Part shown: piece after piece, positions 42,323 through 50,889 of the stretch
Position numbering within the stretch: position 1 is the first letter of the stretch
Layout: every line of letters begins with the position of its first letter
Assembly (NCBI GenBank): GCA_947647615.1
Contig: CANSKS010000002.1
Span: 47,473 to 111,472, forward strand
DNA from: an uncultured Neglectibacter sp.
Lineage (GTDB): Bacteria; Bacillota; Clostridia; Oscillospirales; Acutalibacteraceae
DNA length: 64,000 nt
Reading direction: 5' to 3'
The notes under the pieces: generated by a model
The model's input: the letters and a program-made list of their open reading frames with translations, nothing else
What the model was told of the DNA's origin: nothing
The model's database searches: none
Translations under genes and position numbers: made by a program

Positions 42323-43687
42323 TTGGAAACAAGGGTTCCCAGAATTCTGCTTGCCGGGACCAACAGCGGATGCGGCAAGACCACCGTCACCTGCGCCGTT
42401 TTACAGGCGCTGGTCAACCGGGGCCTATCTACCGGTGCTTTCAAGTGCGGGCCGGATTACATCGACCCTATGTTCCACAGCCGCATTATAGGCGCGAAGA
42501 GCGCCAACCTGGATTCCTTTTTCTTTGAGGAAAACACCCTGCGGTTTCTGCTGGCAAAAAACGGCGGTGGCAGGGAGATCAACATTTTGGAAGGGGTTAT
42601 GGGGTTTTACGACGGGAGGGGAATCGCCTCCACCCAGGGCAGTACCTATGCCGTTTCCCGGATCACCCAAACCCCTGTGGTTCTGGTGGTGGGGGCAAAA
42701 GGCGCGTCCCTTTCGCTTCTTGCGACCATTGGGGGCTTTTTGGACTTTTGCCCGGACAATGGCATCCGGGGCGTGATTCTCAACCAATGCACCCCTTCTA
42801 CCTACCGGGTTTTGGCGGAGGAAATTCTGCGCCGGTTTTCCGGGCGGGTCCGGCCTTTGGGGTTTCTCCCCAGGCTGCCGGACTGCACTCTGGAAAGCCG
42901 CCACCTGGGGCTGGTGACGGCCGCAGAGGTGGAAAACCTCCGGGAAAAGCTTCAGCTTCTGGCCACCCAGGCGGAAGAGACCATAGACCTTCCCGGGCTG
43001 TTGGAGCTGGCAGCAGCGGCGCCCGCCCTTCCCTGGGAGCCGGTGGAGCTGCCCCGGTTCCCAAGCTCCGTGCGAATTGCCGTGGCCGGGGACGAGGCCT
43101 TTTGCTTTTACTATGAAGACAGCCTGGAGGCCTTGAGGGAAATGGGGGCGGAGCTGATCCCCTTTAGCCCCTTGAAAGACAAGGAGCTGCCCGGGAATAT
43201 TCACGGCCTGTATTTGGGCGGCGGGTACCCGGAGCTCTATGCCCGGCAGCTCAGCGAGAACGCTTCCCTGCGGGCCGGGATCCGGAAGGCTCTGGCCCGG
43301 GGGCTTCCCTGTATCGCCGAGTGCGGCGGCTTCATGTATTTGACCCAGGCCATTGGGGAATGGCCCATGGTGGGCTATTTGCCGGGAGAATGCTTTGACA
43401 CCGGCCGCTTGACCCGGTTTGGCTATGTGCGCCTGAAGGCGAAAAAGGACCAGCTCCTTTGCAGGGCCGGGGAGGAAATTCGGGCCCACGAGTTCCACCA
43501 CTGGGACTGCACCCGGCCGGGGGAAAGCTTCACGGCCGTGAAGGACCTTTCCGGCAAGCAATGGGACTGCGCTGCTGCAAACGAAAGGCTCTATGCCGGG
43601 TACCCCCATTTTCACTTTTACGCCAACCCATCCTTTGCCATCCATTATTACCGTGCCTGTTTGGAGGAGAAAGAAACTTATGGTTGA
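42323..43687 (+). CDS. cbiA: Cobyrinate a,c-diamide synthase (CbiA)
   Basis: 454 residues. The N-terminal P-loop amidotransferase domain is ILLAGTNSGCGKTTVTCAVLQAL, followed by CGPDYIDPMFH, VMGFYDG and VVLVVGA. The C-terminal class I glutaminase-like domain has GLYLGGGYPELYARQLSEN and the nucleophile Cys in PCIAECGGFMYL, then AHEFHHWD. It amidates the a and c side chains of cobyrinate. The start is TTG 42323 with AGGAGG nine bases upstream. First gene of the operon, and the 3' end overlaps cbiC by eight bases. Confidence 0.93.
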   Translation: METRVPRILLAGTNSGCGKTTVTCAVLQALVNRGLSTGAFKCGPDYIDPMFHSRIIGAKSANLDSFFFEENTLRFLLAKNGGGREINILEGVMGFYDGRGIASTQGSTYAVSRITQTPVVLVVGAKGASLSLLATIGGFLDFCPDNGIRGVILNQCTPSTYRVLAEEILRRFSGRVRPLGFLPRLPDCTLESRHLGLVTAAEVENLREKLQLLATQAEETIDLPGLLELAAAAPALPWEPVELPRFPSSVRIAVAGDEAFCFYYEDSLEALREMGAELIPFSPLKDKELPGNIHGLYLGGGYPELYARQLSENASLRAGIRKALARGLPCIAECGGFMYLTQAIGEWPMVGYLPGECFDTGRLTRFGYVRLKAKKDQLLCRAGEEIRAHEFHHWDCTRPGESFTAVKDLSGKQWDCAAANERLYAGYPHFHFYANPSFAIHYYRACLEEKETYG

Positions 43688-44303
43688 AAACATCGCCCCT
43701 ATGGATATTGAAAAGCGGAGCTTTGAGATCATTACCCAGCTTTTGGGAGACCGCCGCCTTGACCCGGAAAACGAATTGGTGATCAAGCGGGCAATTCACA
43801 CCACGGCAGATTTTGACTACGTGGAAAACCTGGTGTTTTCCCCCCGCGCTGTGAAAAAAGGCATCGAGGCTCTAAAGGGTGGCTGCGACATTGTCACGGA
43901 CACCCAAATGGCCAAGGCCGGCATTAACAAGACCATCCTTGGCAAGCTTGGGGGAGAGGTTCACTGCTTTATGGCCGACCAGGATGTGGCCCGGGAGGCC
44001 GGGGAGCGGGGGGTGACCCGGGCCATGGTCTCTATGGAGCGGGCGGCAAAGCTGGAAAAGCCCTGCATATTTGCCATTGGCAACGCTCCTACGGCCCTGA
44101 TCTCCCTGAGGGAGCTCATAGAGGCCGGAAAGCTTCAGCCCGCCCTGATCATCGGCGTCCCGGTAGGGTTTGTCAATGTGGTAGAGAGCAAGGAGCTCAT
44201 TTTGGAGCTGGACGTTCCCCACATTGTGGCCCGGGGCCGGAAGGGCGGGAGCAACCTGGCGGCTGCCATTTGCAACGCCATGCTCTACCAGATCGCGCGG
44301 TGA
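43680..44303 (+). CDS. cbiC: Cobalt-precorrin-8 methylmutase (CbiC)
   Basis: 207 residues, typical length. Moves the C-11 methyl group to C-12 to form cobyrinate. Family features: RAIHTTADFDYVENLVFS with the catalytic His, FSPRAVKKGIEALKGGCDIVTDTQMAKAGIN, FAIGNAPTALISLRELIE, GVPVGFVNVVESKE. The start overlaps the cbiA stop, and the next gene begins four bases after its stop. Confidence 0.95.
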   Translation: MVENIAPMDIEKRSFEIITQLLGDRRLDPENELVIKRAIHTTADFDYVENLVFSPRAVKKGIEALKGGCDIVTDTQMAKAGINKTILGKLGGEVHCFMADQDVAREAGERGVTRAMVSMERAAKLEKPCIFAIGNAPTALISLRELIEAGKLQPALIIGVPVGFVNVVESKELILELDVPHIVARGRKGGSNLAAAICNAMLYQIAR

Positions 44304-44307
44304 GGCC

Positions 44308-45438
44308 ATGGAGCTATTCGTAGAAAAAGAGGGAAAGCGGCTGCGCCTGGGTTATACCACAGGCTCCTGTGCCGCCGCCGCCGCGAAAGCGGCCGCCTGG
44401 ATGCTGCTCACCGGCCGCCGGAAGGAGCGGGTTCAAATTGTTACCCCCAAGGGGATTGAGCTGGACCTGCAGGTCTTGGATACTTGCATCCGGCCGGACC
44501 GGGTTTCCTGCGCCATTGAAAAGGACAGCGGCGACGACCCCGACGTGACCAAGGGAACCCATATCGTTGCCACGGTGTCCCGCACCGAGGGGCCCGGCAT
44601 TGAGGTTGACGGGGGCCAGGGGATAGGCCGGGTGACAAAGGGCGGCCTGGACCAGCCTGTGGGCAGCGCCGCCATCAACTCTGTCCCCCGGCAGATGATC
44701 CGGGAGAACCTGGAGGAGGTTTGCCGGACTGCCGATTACCACGGGGGCCTTTCCGTGGTGATTTCTGCCCCGGAGGGGGAGGCTTTGGCAAAAAAGACCT
44801 TCAACCCCCGCCTTGGGATCCAGGGGGGCATTTCCATTTTGGGCACCACCGGCATTGTGGAGCCCATGAGCGAGCAGTCCCTGGTGGACACCATTCGGGT
44901 GGAGCTCCGCCAGCGCAGGGCGGGAGGCGCCCGGTATGTTTTATTGACGCCGGGAAATTACGGCAGTGACTTTATTGAATACGGTCTCCGCCTGGACCGG
45001 GAAAAGGCCGTTTTGGTTTCCAATTTCATTGGGGCTGCCTTGGACATGTGCCGGGAGCTGGGCTTTGAAGGGGTCCTGTTGGTGGGGCATATTGGAAAGC
45101 TTGTAAAGCTGGCCGGAGGCATGTTTAATACCCATTCCAAGTACGGCGACTGCCGGATGGAGATCCTGGCCGCCCAGGCTGCCTGCCAGGGGATTAGCCT
45201 CCAGGGGGCGAGGGAGCTGCTGGACTGTGTCAGCTGTGACGAGGGCCTGCGGATTTTACAAAGGGAAGGGATTTGCGAGCAGGTGCTCCAGGGGCTTTTA
45301 GAGCGCATCCACAAGCAGCTGGACCTCCGCCTGGGGGGAGAGCCGGAGGCGGGCGTGTGCCTGTTTTCCAAAGTATACGGCCTATTGGGGCAGACTCCCA
45401 ACGCCAATCAATTTATGAAAGAGATTATGGAGGAGTAA
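44308..45438 (+). CDS. cbiD: Cobalt-precorrin-5B C1-methyltransferase (CbiD)
   Basis: 376 residues. LRLGYTTGSCAAAAAKAAAW near the N terminus, the GDDPDVTKGTHIVATV segment and GTTGIVEPMSEQSLVDTI are CbiD hallmarks. CbiD methylates C-1 during ring contraction in the anaerobic route and has no relation to the aerobic CobF, so its presence classifies the pathway as oxygen-independent. It sits between cbiC and cbiF with two-base spacing to the latter. Confidence 0.95.
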   Translation: MELFVEKEGKRLRLGYTTGSCAAAAAKAAAWMLLTGRRKERVQIVTPKGIELDLQVLDTCIRPDRVSCAIEKDSGDDPDVTKGTHIVATVSRTEGPGIEVDGGQGIGRVTKGGLDQPVGSAAINSVPRQMIRENLEEVCRTADYHGGLSVVISAPEGEALAKKTFNPRLGIQGGISILGTTGIVEPMSEQSLVDTIRVELRQRRAGGARYVLLTPGNYGSDFIEYGLRLDREKAVLVSNFIGAALDMCRELGFEGVLLVGHIGKLVKLAGGMFNTHSKYGDCRMEILAAQAACQGISLQGARELLDCVSCDEGLRILQREGICEQVLQGLLERIHKQLDLRLGGEPEAGVCLFSKVYGLLGQTPNANQFMKEIMEE

Positions 45439-45440
45439 GC

Positions 45441-46196
45441 ATGGTGCATTTTGTAGGTGCCGGAAGCGGCGCTGCGGACCTGATCACCGTACGGGGGGCC
45501 AACCTGTTAAAGGAAGCGGATGTGGTTATTTACGCAGGCTCCCTGGTCAATCCGGAGGTCCTGGATTATACCGGCCAGGGCTGCCGGGTTTATAACAGCG
45601 CCCAAATGACCTTGGAAGAGGTGCTGGACGTGATAAAGAGTGCCGAGGCCGAGGGCAAAACCACTGTTCGGCTGCACACCGGGGATTCCAGCATTTACGG
45701 CGCGGTGCGGGAGCAGTTTGACCAGCTGGAAGAGCTGGGAATTCCCTATGATGTCTGCCCTGGAGTCAGTTCCTTTTGCGGGGCGGCCTCTTCCCTGCGG
45801 GCGGAATACACTTTGCCGAATGTGAGCCAGACGGTGATTATTACCAGGGCGGCAGGGAAAACGGCGGTGCCGGAGAGGGAGTCCATCCGCTCCCTGGCCG
45901 CGCACCGGGCCACCATGGTGCTGTTTCTCAGCACCAGCCTGACGGACAAGCTCCAGGCGGAGCTGCTGGAAGGCGGCTATCCCGGCAGCACCCCTGTGGC
46001 CGTGGTGTACAAGGCCACCTGGCCGGAGGAAAAGATCCTGCGGTGCACGGTGGAAACCCTGCACCGGACCGTGACGGAAAACGGCCTGACAAAGACTTCC
46101 CTGATCGTCGTGGGCGATTGCCTGGGGGGAGAGTATGACCGCAGCCGCCTCTACGCGCCGGACTTTTCCACAGAATACCGGGAGGCCAGCAAATGA
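45441..46196 (+). CDS. cbiF: Cobalt-precorrin-4 C11-methyltransferase (CbiF)
   Basis: 251 residues. Tetrapyrrole methylase fold with HFVGAGSGAADLITVRGANLLKEADVVIYAGSLVNPEVL, LHTGDSSIYGAVREQ and PGVSSFCGAASSL. SAM-dependent methylation at C-11. ATG 45441 after GGAG. The stop overlaps the cbiG start by four bases (ATGA). Confidence 0.95.
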   Translation: MVHFVGAGSGAADLITVRGANLLKEADVVIYAGSLVNPEVLDYTGQGCRVYNSAQMTLEEVLDVIKSAEAEGKTTVRLHTGDSSIYGAVREQFDQLEELGIPYDVCPGVSSFCGAASSLRAEYTLPNVSQTVIITRAAGKTAVPERESIRSLAAHRATMVLFLSTSLTDKLQAELLEGGYPGSTPVAVVYKATWPEEKILRCTVETLHRTVTENGLTKTSLIVVGDCLGGEYDRSRLYAPDFSTEYREASK

Positions 46197-47212
46197 AGGC
46201 GGCCGTCTTCGCCTACAGCCGCCAGGGCTGTAAAACCGCCCGCCGGGTGATGACCTATTTTGCGGGCTGGGAGGTCCGGGCCTTTACCATGGAGCGGTTT
46301 GAAGAGGAGGGGTTCGGCCCCCTTGGGCGGCCTTCCCAGCATTTTTACGGGCCTCTCTTCCAGTGGGCGGATACCATGGTGTTTGTGGGCTCCTGCGGCA
46401 TTGCCGTACGGGAGATCGCCCCCCATGTGAAAAGCAAGCTTACCGATCCGGCGGTGATCGCCGTAGACGAGCTTGCCACCTTTGCCATCCCATTGCTCTC
46501 CGGCCACATCGGCGGCGGGAATGAGCTGGCGGCAGGCCTGGCCGCCCATTTGGGGGCAACGCCGGTGATCACCACCGCCACCGACATTAACCGGAAGTTT
46601 TCGGTGGACGCCTGGGCCGCCGGGCAGGGGCTGTATCTCGATAGCCTGGACGCCGCAAAGCGGGTTTCCGCTCGGATTCTGGAAGAGCCGGTCCCCCTTG
46701 CTTCGGATTACCCCCTGGCCTCCCCCCTGCCCGGAGGCACGGTAAAAGGGGATTTTGGGGAGTTGGGGATCTGCATTTCCTGCAGGACCCGGAAGCCCTT
46801 TGACGAAACGCTGCTGCTGGTGCCGCCCCTGCTGCATTTGGGCGTGGGCTGCCGCCGGGGTATTTCCGCCGAGGCCATTGAGGCGGCGTTTTCCCAGGTC
46901 TGCGGGGAAAACGGAATTCATCCCAAGGCCTTTAAGGAGCTGGATTCCATAGACCTGAAGGCACAGGAAGAGGGGCTCCTGGAATTTTGCGAAAGGCGGG
47001 GGCTGCCCGCCCGATTTTACTCCGCCCGGGAGCTGAAAGCCCTTGCCGGGGATTTCACCCCCTCGGACCGGGTGCTGCAGGTGACCGGGGTGGACAATGT
47101 GTGCGAGCGGGCGGCCATGATGAGCGCGGAAAACCTGTTGGTAAAAAAGACTGCGGCCAACGGCGTGACCATCGCCGTTGCGGAAGAACATTGGGAGGTA
47201 CGCTTTGAGTAA
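46193..47212 (+). CDS. cbiG: Cobalt-precorrin-5A hydrolase (CbiG)
   Basis: 339 residues. The N-terminal half has VGSCGIAVREIAPHVKSKLTDPAV and LSGHIGGGNELAAGLAAHLGATPVITTATD. The C-terminal CbiG_C domain has LGVGCRRGISAEAIEAAFSQVC and LTGVDN (here QVTGVDNVCERAAM). It opens the lactone with loss of acetaldehyde in the anaerobic pathway. It overlaps cbiF by four bases and contains the cbiH TTG start inside its last codons. Confidence 0.93.
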   Translation: MKAAVFAYSRQGCKTARRVMTYFAGWEVRAFTMERFEEEGFGPLGRPSQHFYGPLFQWADTMVFVGSCGIAVREIAPHVKSKLTDPAVIAVDELATFAIPLLSGHIGGGNELAAGLAAHLGATPVITTATDINRKFSVDAWAAGQGLYLDSLDAAKRVSARILEEPVPLASDYPLASPLPGGTVKGDFGELGICISCRTRKPFDETLLLVPPLLHLGVGCRRGISAEAIEAAFSQVCGENGIHPKAFKELDSIDLKAQEEGLLEFCERRGLPARFYSARELKALAGDFTPSDRVLQVTGVDNVCERAAMMSAENLLVKKTAANGVTIAVAEEHWEVRFE

Positions 47213-47936
47213 ATTGACAGTTGTGGGCATTGGCCCCGGCGACGAGGAAAATATGACAGTGGCGGCAGGCCGCGCCTTGCAGGCCTGCGATGTGGTAGTG
47301 GGTTACCAGGTATATGTGGACCTTGTGAAGGAGCGCTACCCGGAAAAGGAGTTCCTTTCCACCCCCATGACTCAGGAGGCCAAGCGCTGCCAAATGGCAT
47401 TGGATTTGGCCCGCCAGGGCAGGGAGGTGGCCATGGTCTGCTCCGGCGACAGCGGGATTTACGGCATGGCGGCCCTGGTCTATGAGCTGCGGGGGGAAAG
47501 CCCCGAGCCGGAGATTCACGTGATCCCAGGCCTGACTGCCGCCTGCAGCGGTGCCGCCCTTTTGGGCGCTCCCTTGACCCACGATTTCGCGGTGATCAGC
47601 CTCAGCGACCGGCTGACGCCCTGGGAGAAGATCGAAAAGCGGCTGGAATCTGCCGCTTTGGGAGATTTTTCCATGGTGCTTTATAACCCTGCCAGCCGGG
47701 GCCGCCCCGACCATCTCCGCCATGCCTGCCAGATCCTGCTGCGGCATCTTCCGGAGGAGCGGCCCTGCGCCATTGCCCGGCAGATCGGCCGGGAGGGGGA
47801 AAGCCGCCGGCTTCTCACCCTGGGGGAGCTGCAGGAGGCCCAGGTAGATATGTTCTGCACGGTGTTCATTGGCAACAGCATGACCAAGGTTCTGGGCGGG
47901 AACCTGGTCACTCCCAGAGGGTACCGGGATGTATAG
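47205..47936 (+). CDS. cbiH: Cobalt-precorrin-3B C17-methyltransferase (CbiH)
   Basis: 243 residues. LTVVGIGPGDEENMTVAAGRALQACDVVVGYQVYVDLV is the tetrapyrrole methylase N terminus; CSGDSGIYGMAALVYEL and VIPGLTAACSGAALLGAPLTHDFAVISLSDRLTPW follow. The C-17 methylation drives ring contraction. It starts at TTG 47205 with GGAGG six bases upstream, inside the end of cbiG. The end overlaps the cbiJET fusion by eight bases. Confidence 0.94.
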   Translation: MSKLTVVGIGPGDEENMTVAAGRALQACDVVVGYQVYVDLVKERYPEKEFLSTPMTQEAKRCQMALDLARQGREVAMVCSGDSGIYGMAALVYELRGESPEPEIHVIPGLTAACSGAALLGAPLTHDFAVISLSDRLTPWEKIEKRLESAALGDFSMVLYNPASRGRPDHLRHACQILLRHLPEERPCAIARQIGREGESRRLLTLGELQEAQVDMFCTVFIGNSMTKVLGGNLVTPRGYRDV

Positions 47937-49917
47937 GCTTTGCGTGTTTGCCGGGACCAGGGAGGGCCGGGAGCTCATCGAGTTTTTAGGGAGCCAGAAG
48001 GTTTTTGTCACCGCCTGCGTGGCCACGGAATACGGGGAAGCCCTGCTTCCGGCGGCGGAGAATGTGACGGTTTCCGCCAGGCGGCTGCCCGTCCGGGAAA
48101 TCACCGGCATGTTAAAGGAGAACGCCTTTGATTTGGTAATAGACGCCACCCACCCCTATGCCGCTTCCGTTACCGGGAGCATTGCCTCCGCCTGCGAAAG
48201 CACGGGCACGGAATACCTGCGGCTGCTCCGGGAAGCCTCCGCCCTGCCGGAGGATGCGGTTTATGTGGAGAATGCGGCTGCTGCGGTTTCCTTCCTGAAC
48301 GCTGTAGAGGGGAATGTCCTGCTCACCACCGGCAGCAAGGATTTGGGAACCTTTTCCGGCATGGAAGGGTTTTCGGAACGGGTTTACGCCCGGGTGCTTC
48401 CCCTGGAAGCCTCCTTGGAGGCCTGCCGGGCTGCCGGGGTGAAGCCCGCCCATATTCTTGCCTTGCAGGGGCCCTTTTCCCGGGAAATGAACCAGGCCAT
48501 TCTGCGGTTTGCATCCGCCAAGTGGCTGGTCACAAAGGATGGCGGGGATGCGGGAGGCTTTGAGGCCAAGGCCGGAGCGGCCCGGGAAGCCGGGGCCAAG
48601 CTGATTGTAATTGGCCGGCCGCCCCAAAGGGAAGGGGCCGGGTTCTCCCGGGTCATCGAAATTCTGTGCGAGCGGTTCGGGTGTGTCTGGACGCCTCAAG
48701 TCAGCGTAGTGGGCCTGGGCCCGGGAAGTCGGGAGGCTTTGACCGGAGAGGCCCAGGCGGCCATTGGCCGGGCAGATTGCCTCATCGGGGCCGGGCGGAT
48801 GCTGGACGCGGTGGCGGCGCCCGGACAGGCCAAATATGAAGCCATTGCCCCCCGGGACATTTCGGAATTCCTGCTGAGTCACCGGGAATACCGGCGCTTT
48901 GCCGTGGTCATGTCCGGCGATGTGGGATTTTTCAGCGGGGCAAAAAAGCTGCTGCCCCTTTTAAAGGGATGCCGGGTCCAGGTGCTTCCCGGGGTGAGCT
49001 CTCTGGTTTTCCTGTGCGCAAAACTGCAGACCTCTTACGAAGATGTGTTTGTGACCAGCCTCCACGGCCGGGCCCACGATATTGTTCCCGACGTCCGGGC
49101 CCATTCTCGGGTGTTTGCGCTGGTGGGAGGCGAAAACGGCGCCGGGCAGCTGTGCAAAGCCTTGACCGGAGCCGGTTTGGGTCATGTGACGGTACATGTG
49201 GGCCAGCGGCTCAGCTACCCCGACGAGCAGATCGTCAGCGGCAGGGCGGCGGAGCTGGCGGAGGGCGTTTACGACAGTCTGAGCGTGGTGTTGGTGGAAA
49301 ACGAAGCCCCCGACGCCATTGTGACCCATGGCCTGCCGGACAGTGCTTTTCTCCGGGGCGCCGGGGAAGAGGGGATTGTCCCCATGACCAAGAGCGAGGT
49401 CCGGTCTGTGTGCCTCTCCAAGCTGCAGCTGCCCGAAAACGCCGTTTGCTGGGATGTGGGAGCCGGGACGGGATCGGTAGCCATAGAAATGGCCCTCCAG
49501 GCAAAGAAGGGTTGGGTGTACGCCATTGAGCGGAAAGAGGCCGCCCTGAAATTGGTGGAGGAAAACAAAGAGGCCTTTTCCCTGGAGAACCTTACCGTGG
49601 TCCCCGGCTGCGCCCCGGAGGCCTGCCGGGAGCTGCCCCCGCCTACCCATGTATTTATTGGCGGCAGCAGCGGCAACCTGGAAAAGATCCTCTCCCTGGT
49701 TTTGGAAAAGAACCCTCGGGCCAGGATCGTGGCTACCGCTATTTCCTTGGAATCTGTGGCGGAGCTTACCGGCTGCATGAACGGGCTGCCCTTTTCCCGG
49801 ACCGAGGTGGTGAGCCTGAGCGTGGCCCGGGACCGGAAGGCCGGGAGCTATCACCTGATGACCGGCCAGAACCCCATTTATATTTTTACCATGGAAGCCG
49901 GAGGTGAACGGGTATGA
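47929..49917 (+). CDS. Three-domain fusion: cobalt-precorrin-6A reductase (CbiJ) - CbiE - CbiT
   Basis: 662 residues in one uninterrupted frame. Residues 1-250 are CbiJ (CVFAGTREGRELIEFLG, DATHPYAASVTGSIASAC, LLTTGSKDLG). Residues 257-450 are CbiE (VSVVGLGPGSREALTGEAQAAI, SGDVGFFSGAKKLL, LPGVSSLVFLCAKL). Residues 485-650 are CbiT (VCWDVGAGTGSVAIEMAL, VFIGGSSGNLEKIL). Together these catalyse reduction of cobalt-precorrin-6A, methylation at C-5 and C-15, and decarboxylation at C-12. CbiET fusions are common; adding the reductase gives a single polypeptide for three consecutive pathway steps. ATG 47929 overlaps cbiH, and the stop overlaps the cbiB start. Confidence 0.93.
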   Translation: MYRLCVFAGTREGRELIEFLGSQKVFVTACVATEYGEALLPAAENVTVSARRLPVREITGMLKENAFDLVIDATHPYAASVTGSIASACESTGTEYLRLLREASALPEDAVYVENAAAAVSFLNAVEGNVLLTTGSKDLGTFSGMEGFSERVYARVLPLEASLEACRAAGVKPAHILALQGPFSREMNQAILRFASAKWLVTKDGGDAGGFEAKAGAAREAGAKLIVIGRPPQREGAGFSRVIEILCERFGCVWTPQVSVVGLGPGSREALTGEAQAAIGRADCLIGAGRMLDAVAAPGQAKYEAIAPRDISEFLLSHREYRRFAVVMSGDVGFFSGAKKLLPLLKGCRVQVLPGVSSLVFLCAKLQTSYEDVFVTSLHGRAHDIVPDVRAHSRVFALVGGENGAGQLCKALTGAGLGHVTVHVGQRLSYPDEQIVSGRAAELAEGVYDSLSVVLVENEAPDAIVTHGLPDSAFLRGAGEEGIVPMTKSEVRSVCLSKLQLPENAVCWDVGAGTGSVAIEMALQAKKGWVYAIERKEAALKLVEENKEAFSLENLTVVPGCAPEACRELPPPTHVFIGGSSGNLEKILSLVLEKNPRARIVATAISLESVAELTGCMNGLPFSRTEVVSLSVARDRKAGSYHLMTGQNPIYIFTMEAGGERV

Positions 49918-50879
49918 AGTGGTCTTTACTGGCCCTGGTCATTGGCTTTGGCATGGATCTGGTCCTGGGGGACCCTCACGGTATTCCTCACCCGGTGGTG
50001 GGCATTGGAAAACTGATCTCCCTGCTGGAAAGGGGGCTGCGGAAGCTGTTCCCCAAAACCGAAAAGGGAGAGATCGCCGCAGGAGCGGTACTGTGGGCTT
50101 TGACGGTTCTGTGCTGTACTGCTCTTCCCGCAGCATTGCTGTTGCTGTTTCACAAGATTACCCCCTGGCTGCGGCTGGCTGCGGAAAGCGTGATGTGCTG
50201 GCAGATCCTGGCTGTCAAATCCCTTCGGGACGAAAGCATGAAGGTCTATTCCGCCCAGGAAAGCGGGGACCTGGAAAAGTCCCGCTATGCCGTTTCCATG
50301 ATCGTAGGGAGAGACACCGCCCGGCTGGATGATGCCGGGATAACTCGGGCGGCAGTGGAAACCGTGGCGGAAAACACCTCCGACGGCGTTGTGGCTCCCC
50401 TGCTCTTTTTGGCCCTGGGCGGCGCGCCGCTGGGATTCTTTTACAAGGCTGTGAATACCATGGATTCCATGCTGGGGTACGTGGAGCCCCCCTATAAAAA
50501 TATTGGCCTGGTCCCGGCCAAAATGGACGACGCGGCCAATTTTATTCCCGCTCGGGTCTCGGCGCTGCTGATGCTCCTGGCTGGGCTTTTCCTGGGGTTC
50601 GACGTGAAAAATGGCTGGAAGATTTTCAAGCGGGACCGGCACAACCACGCAAGCCCCAATTCCGCCCAAACGGAATCGGTCTGTGCGGGGCTGTTGGGGG
50701 TCCGGCTGGCGGGGGACGCCTGGTATCACGGCGTGCTGCACAAGAAGAAATATATTGGAGACCCCAACCGGGAGATTACCCACCGGGACATTGTGCTGGC
50801 CTGCCGCCTGCTGTACCTGACAGCTTTTTTGACACTGCTGTGCTGTGTGCTGGCAAAGCTGCCGGTTATCCTCTTCTAA
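49914..50879 (+). CDS. cbiB: Adenosylcobinamide-phosphate synthase (CbiB)
   Basis: 321 residues, multi-spanning membrane protein. N terminus LLALVIGFGMDLVLGDPHGIPHPVVGIGKLI with the conserved GDP and HPV region, then AAVETVAENTSDGVVAPLLFLALGGAPLGFFYKAVNTMDSMLGY and the cytoplasmic loop HASPNSAQTESVCAG. It joins aminopropanol phosphate to adenosylcobyric acid. The start overlaps the cbiJET stop by four bases, and the cobD gene follows after 10 bases. Confidence 0.94.
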   Translation: MKWSLLALVIGFGMDLVLGDPHGIPHPVVGIGKLISLLERGLRKLFPKTEKGEIAAGAVLWALTVLCCTALPAALLLLFHKITPWLRLAAESVMCWQILAVKSLRDESMKVYSAQESGDLEKSRYAVSMIVGRDTARLDDAGITRAAVETVAENTSDGVVAPLLFLALGGAPLGFFYKAVNTMDSMLGYVEPPYKNIGLVPAKMDDAANFIPARVSALLMLLAGLFLGFDVKNGWKIFKRDRHNHASPNSAQTESVCAGLLGVRLAGDAWYHGVLHKKKYIGDPNREITHRDIVLACRLLYLTAFLTLLCCVLAKLPVILF

Positions 50880-50889
50880 GGAGGCCCCT

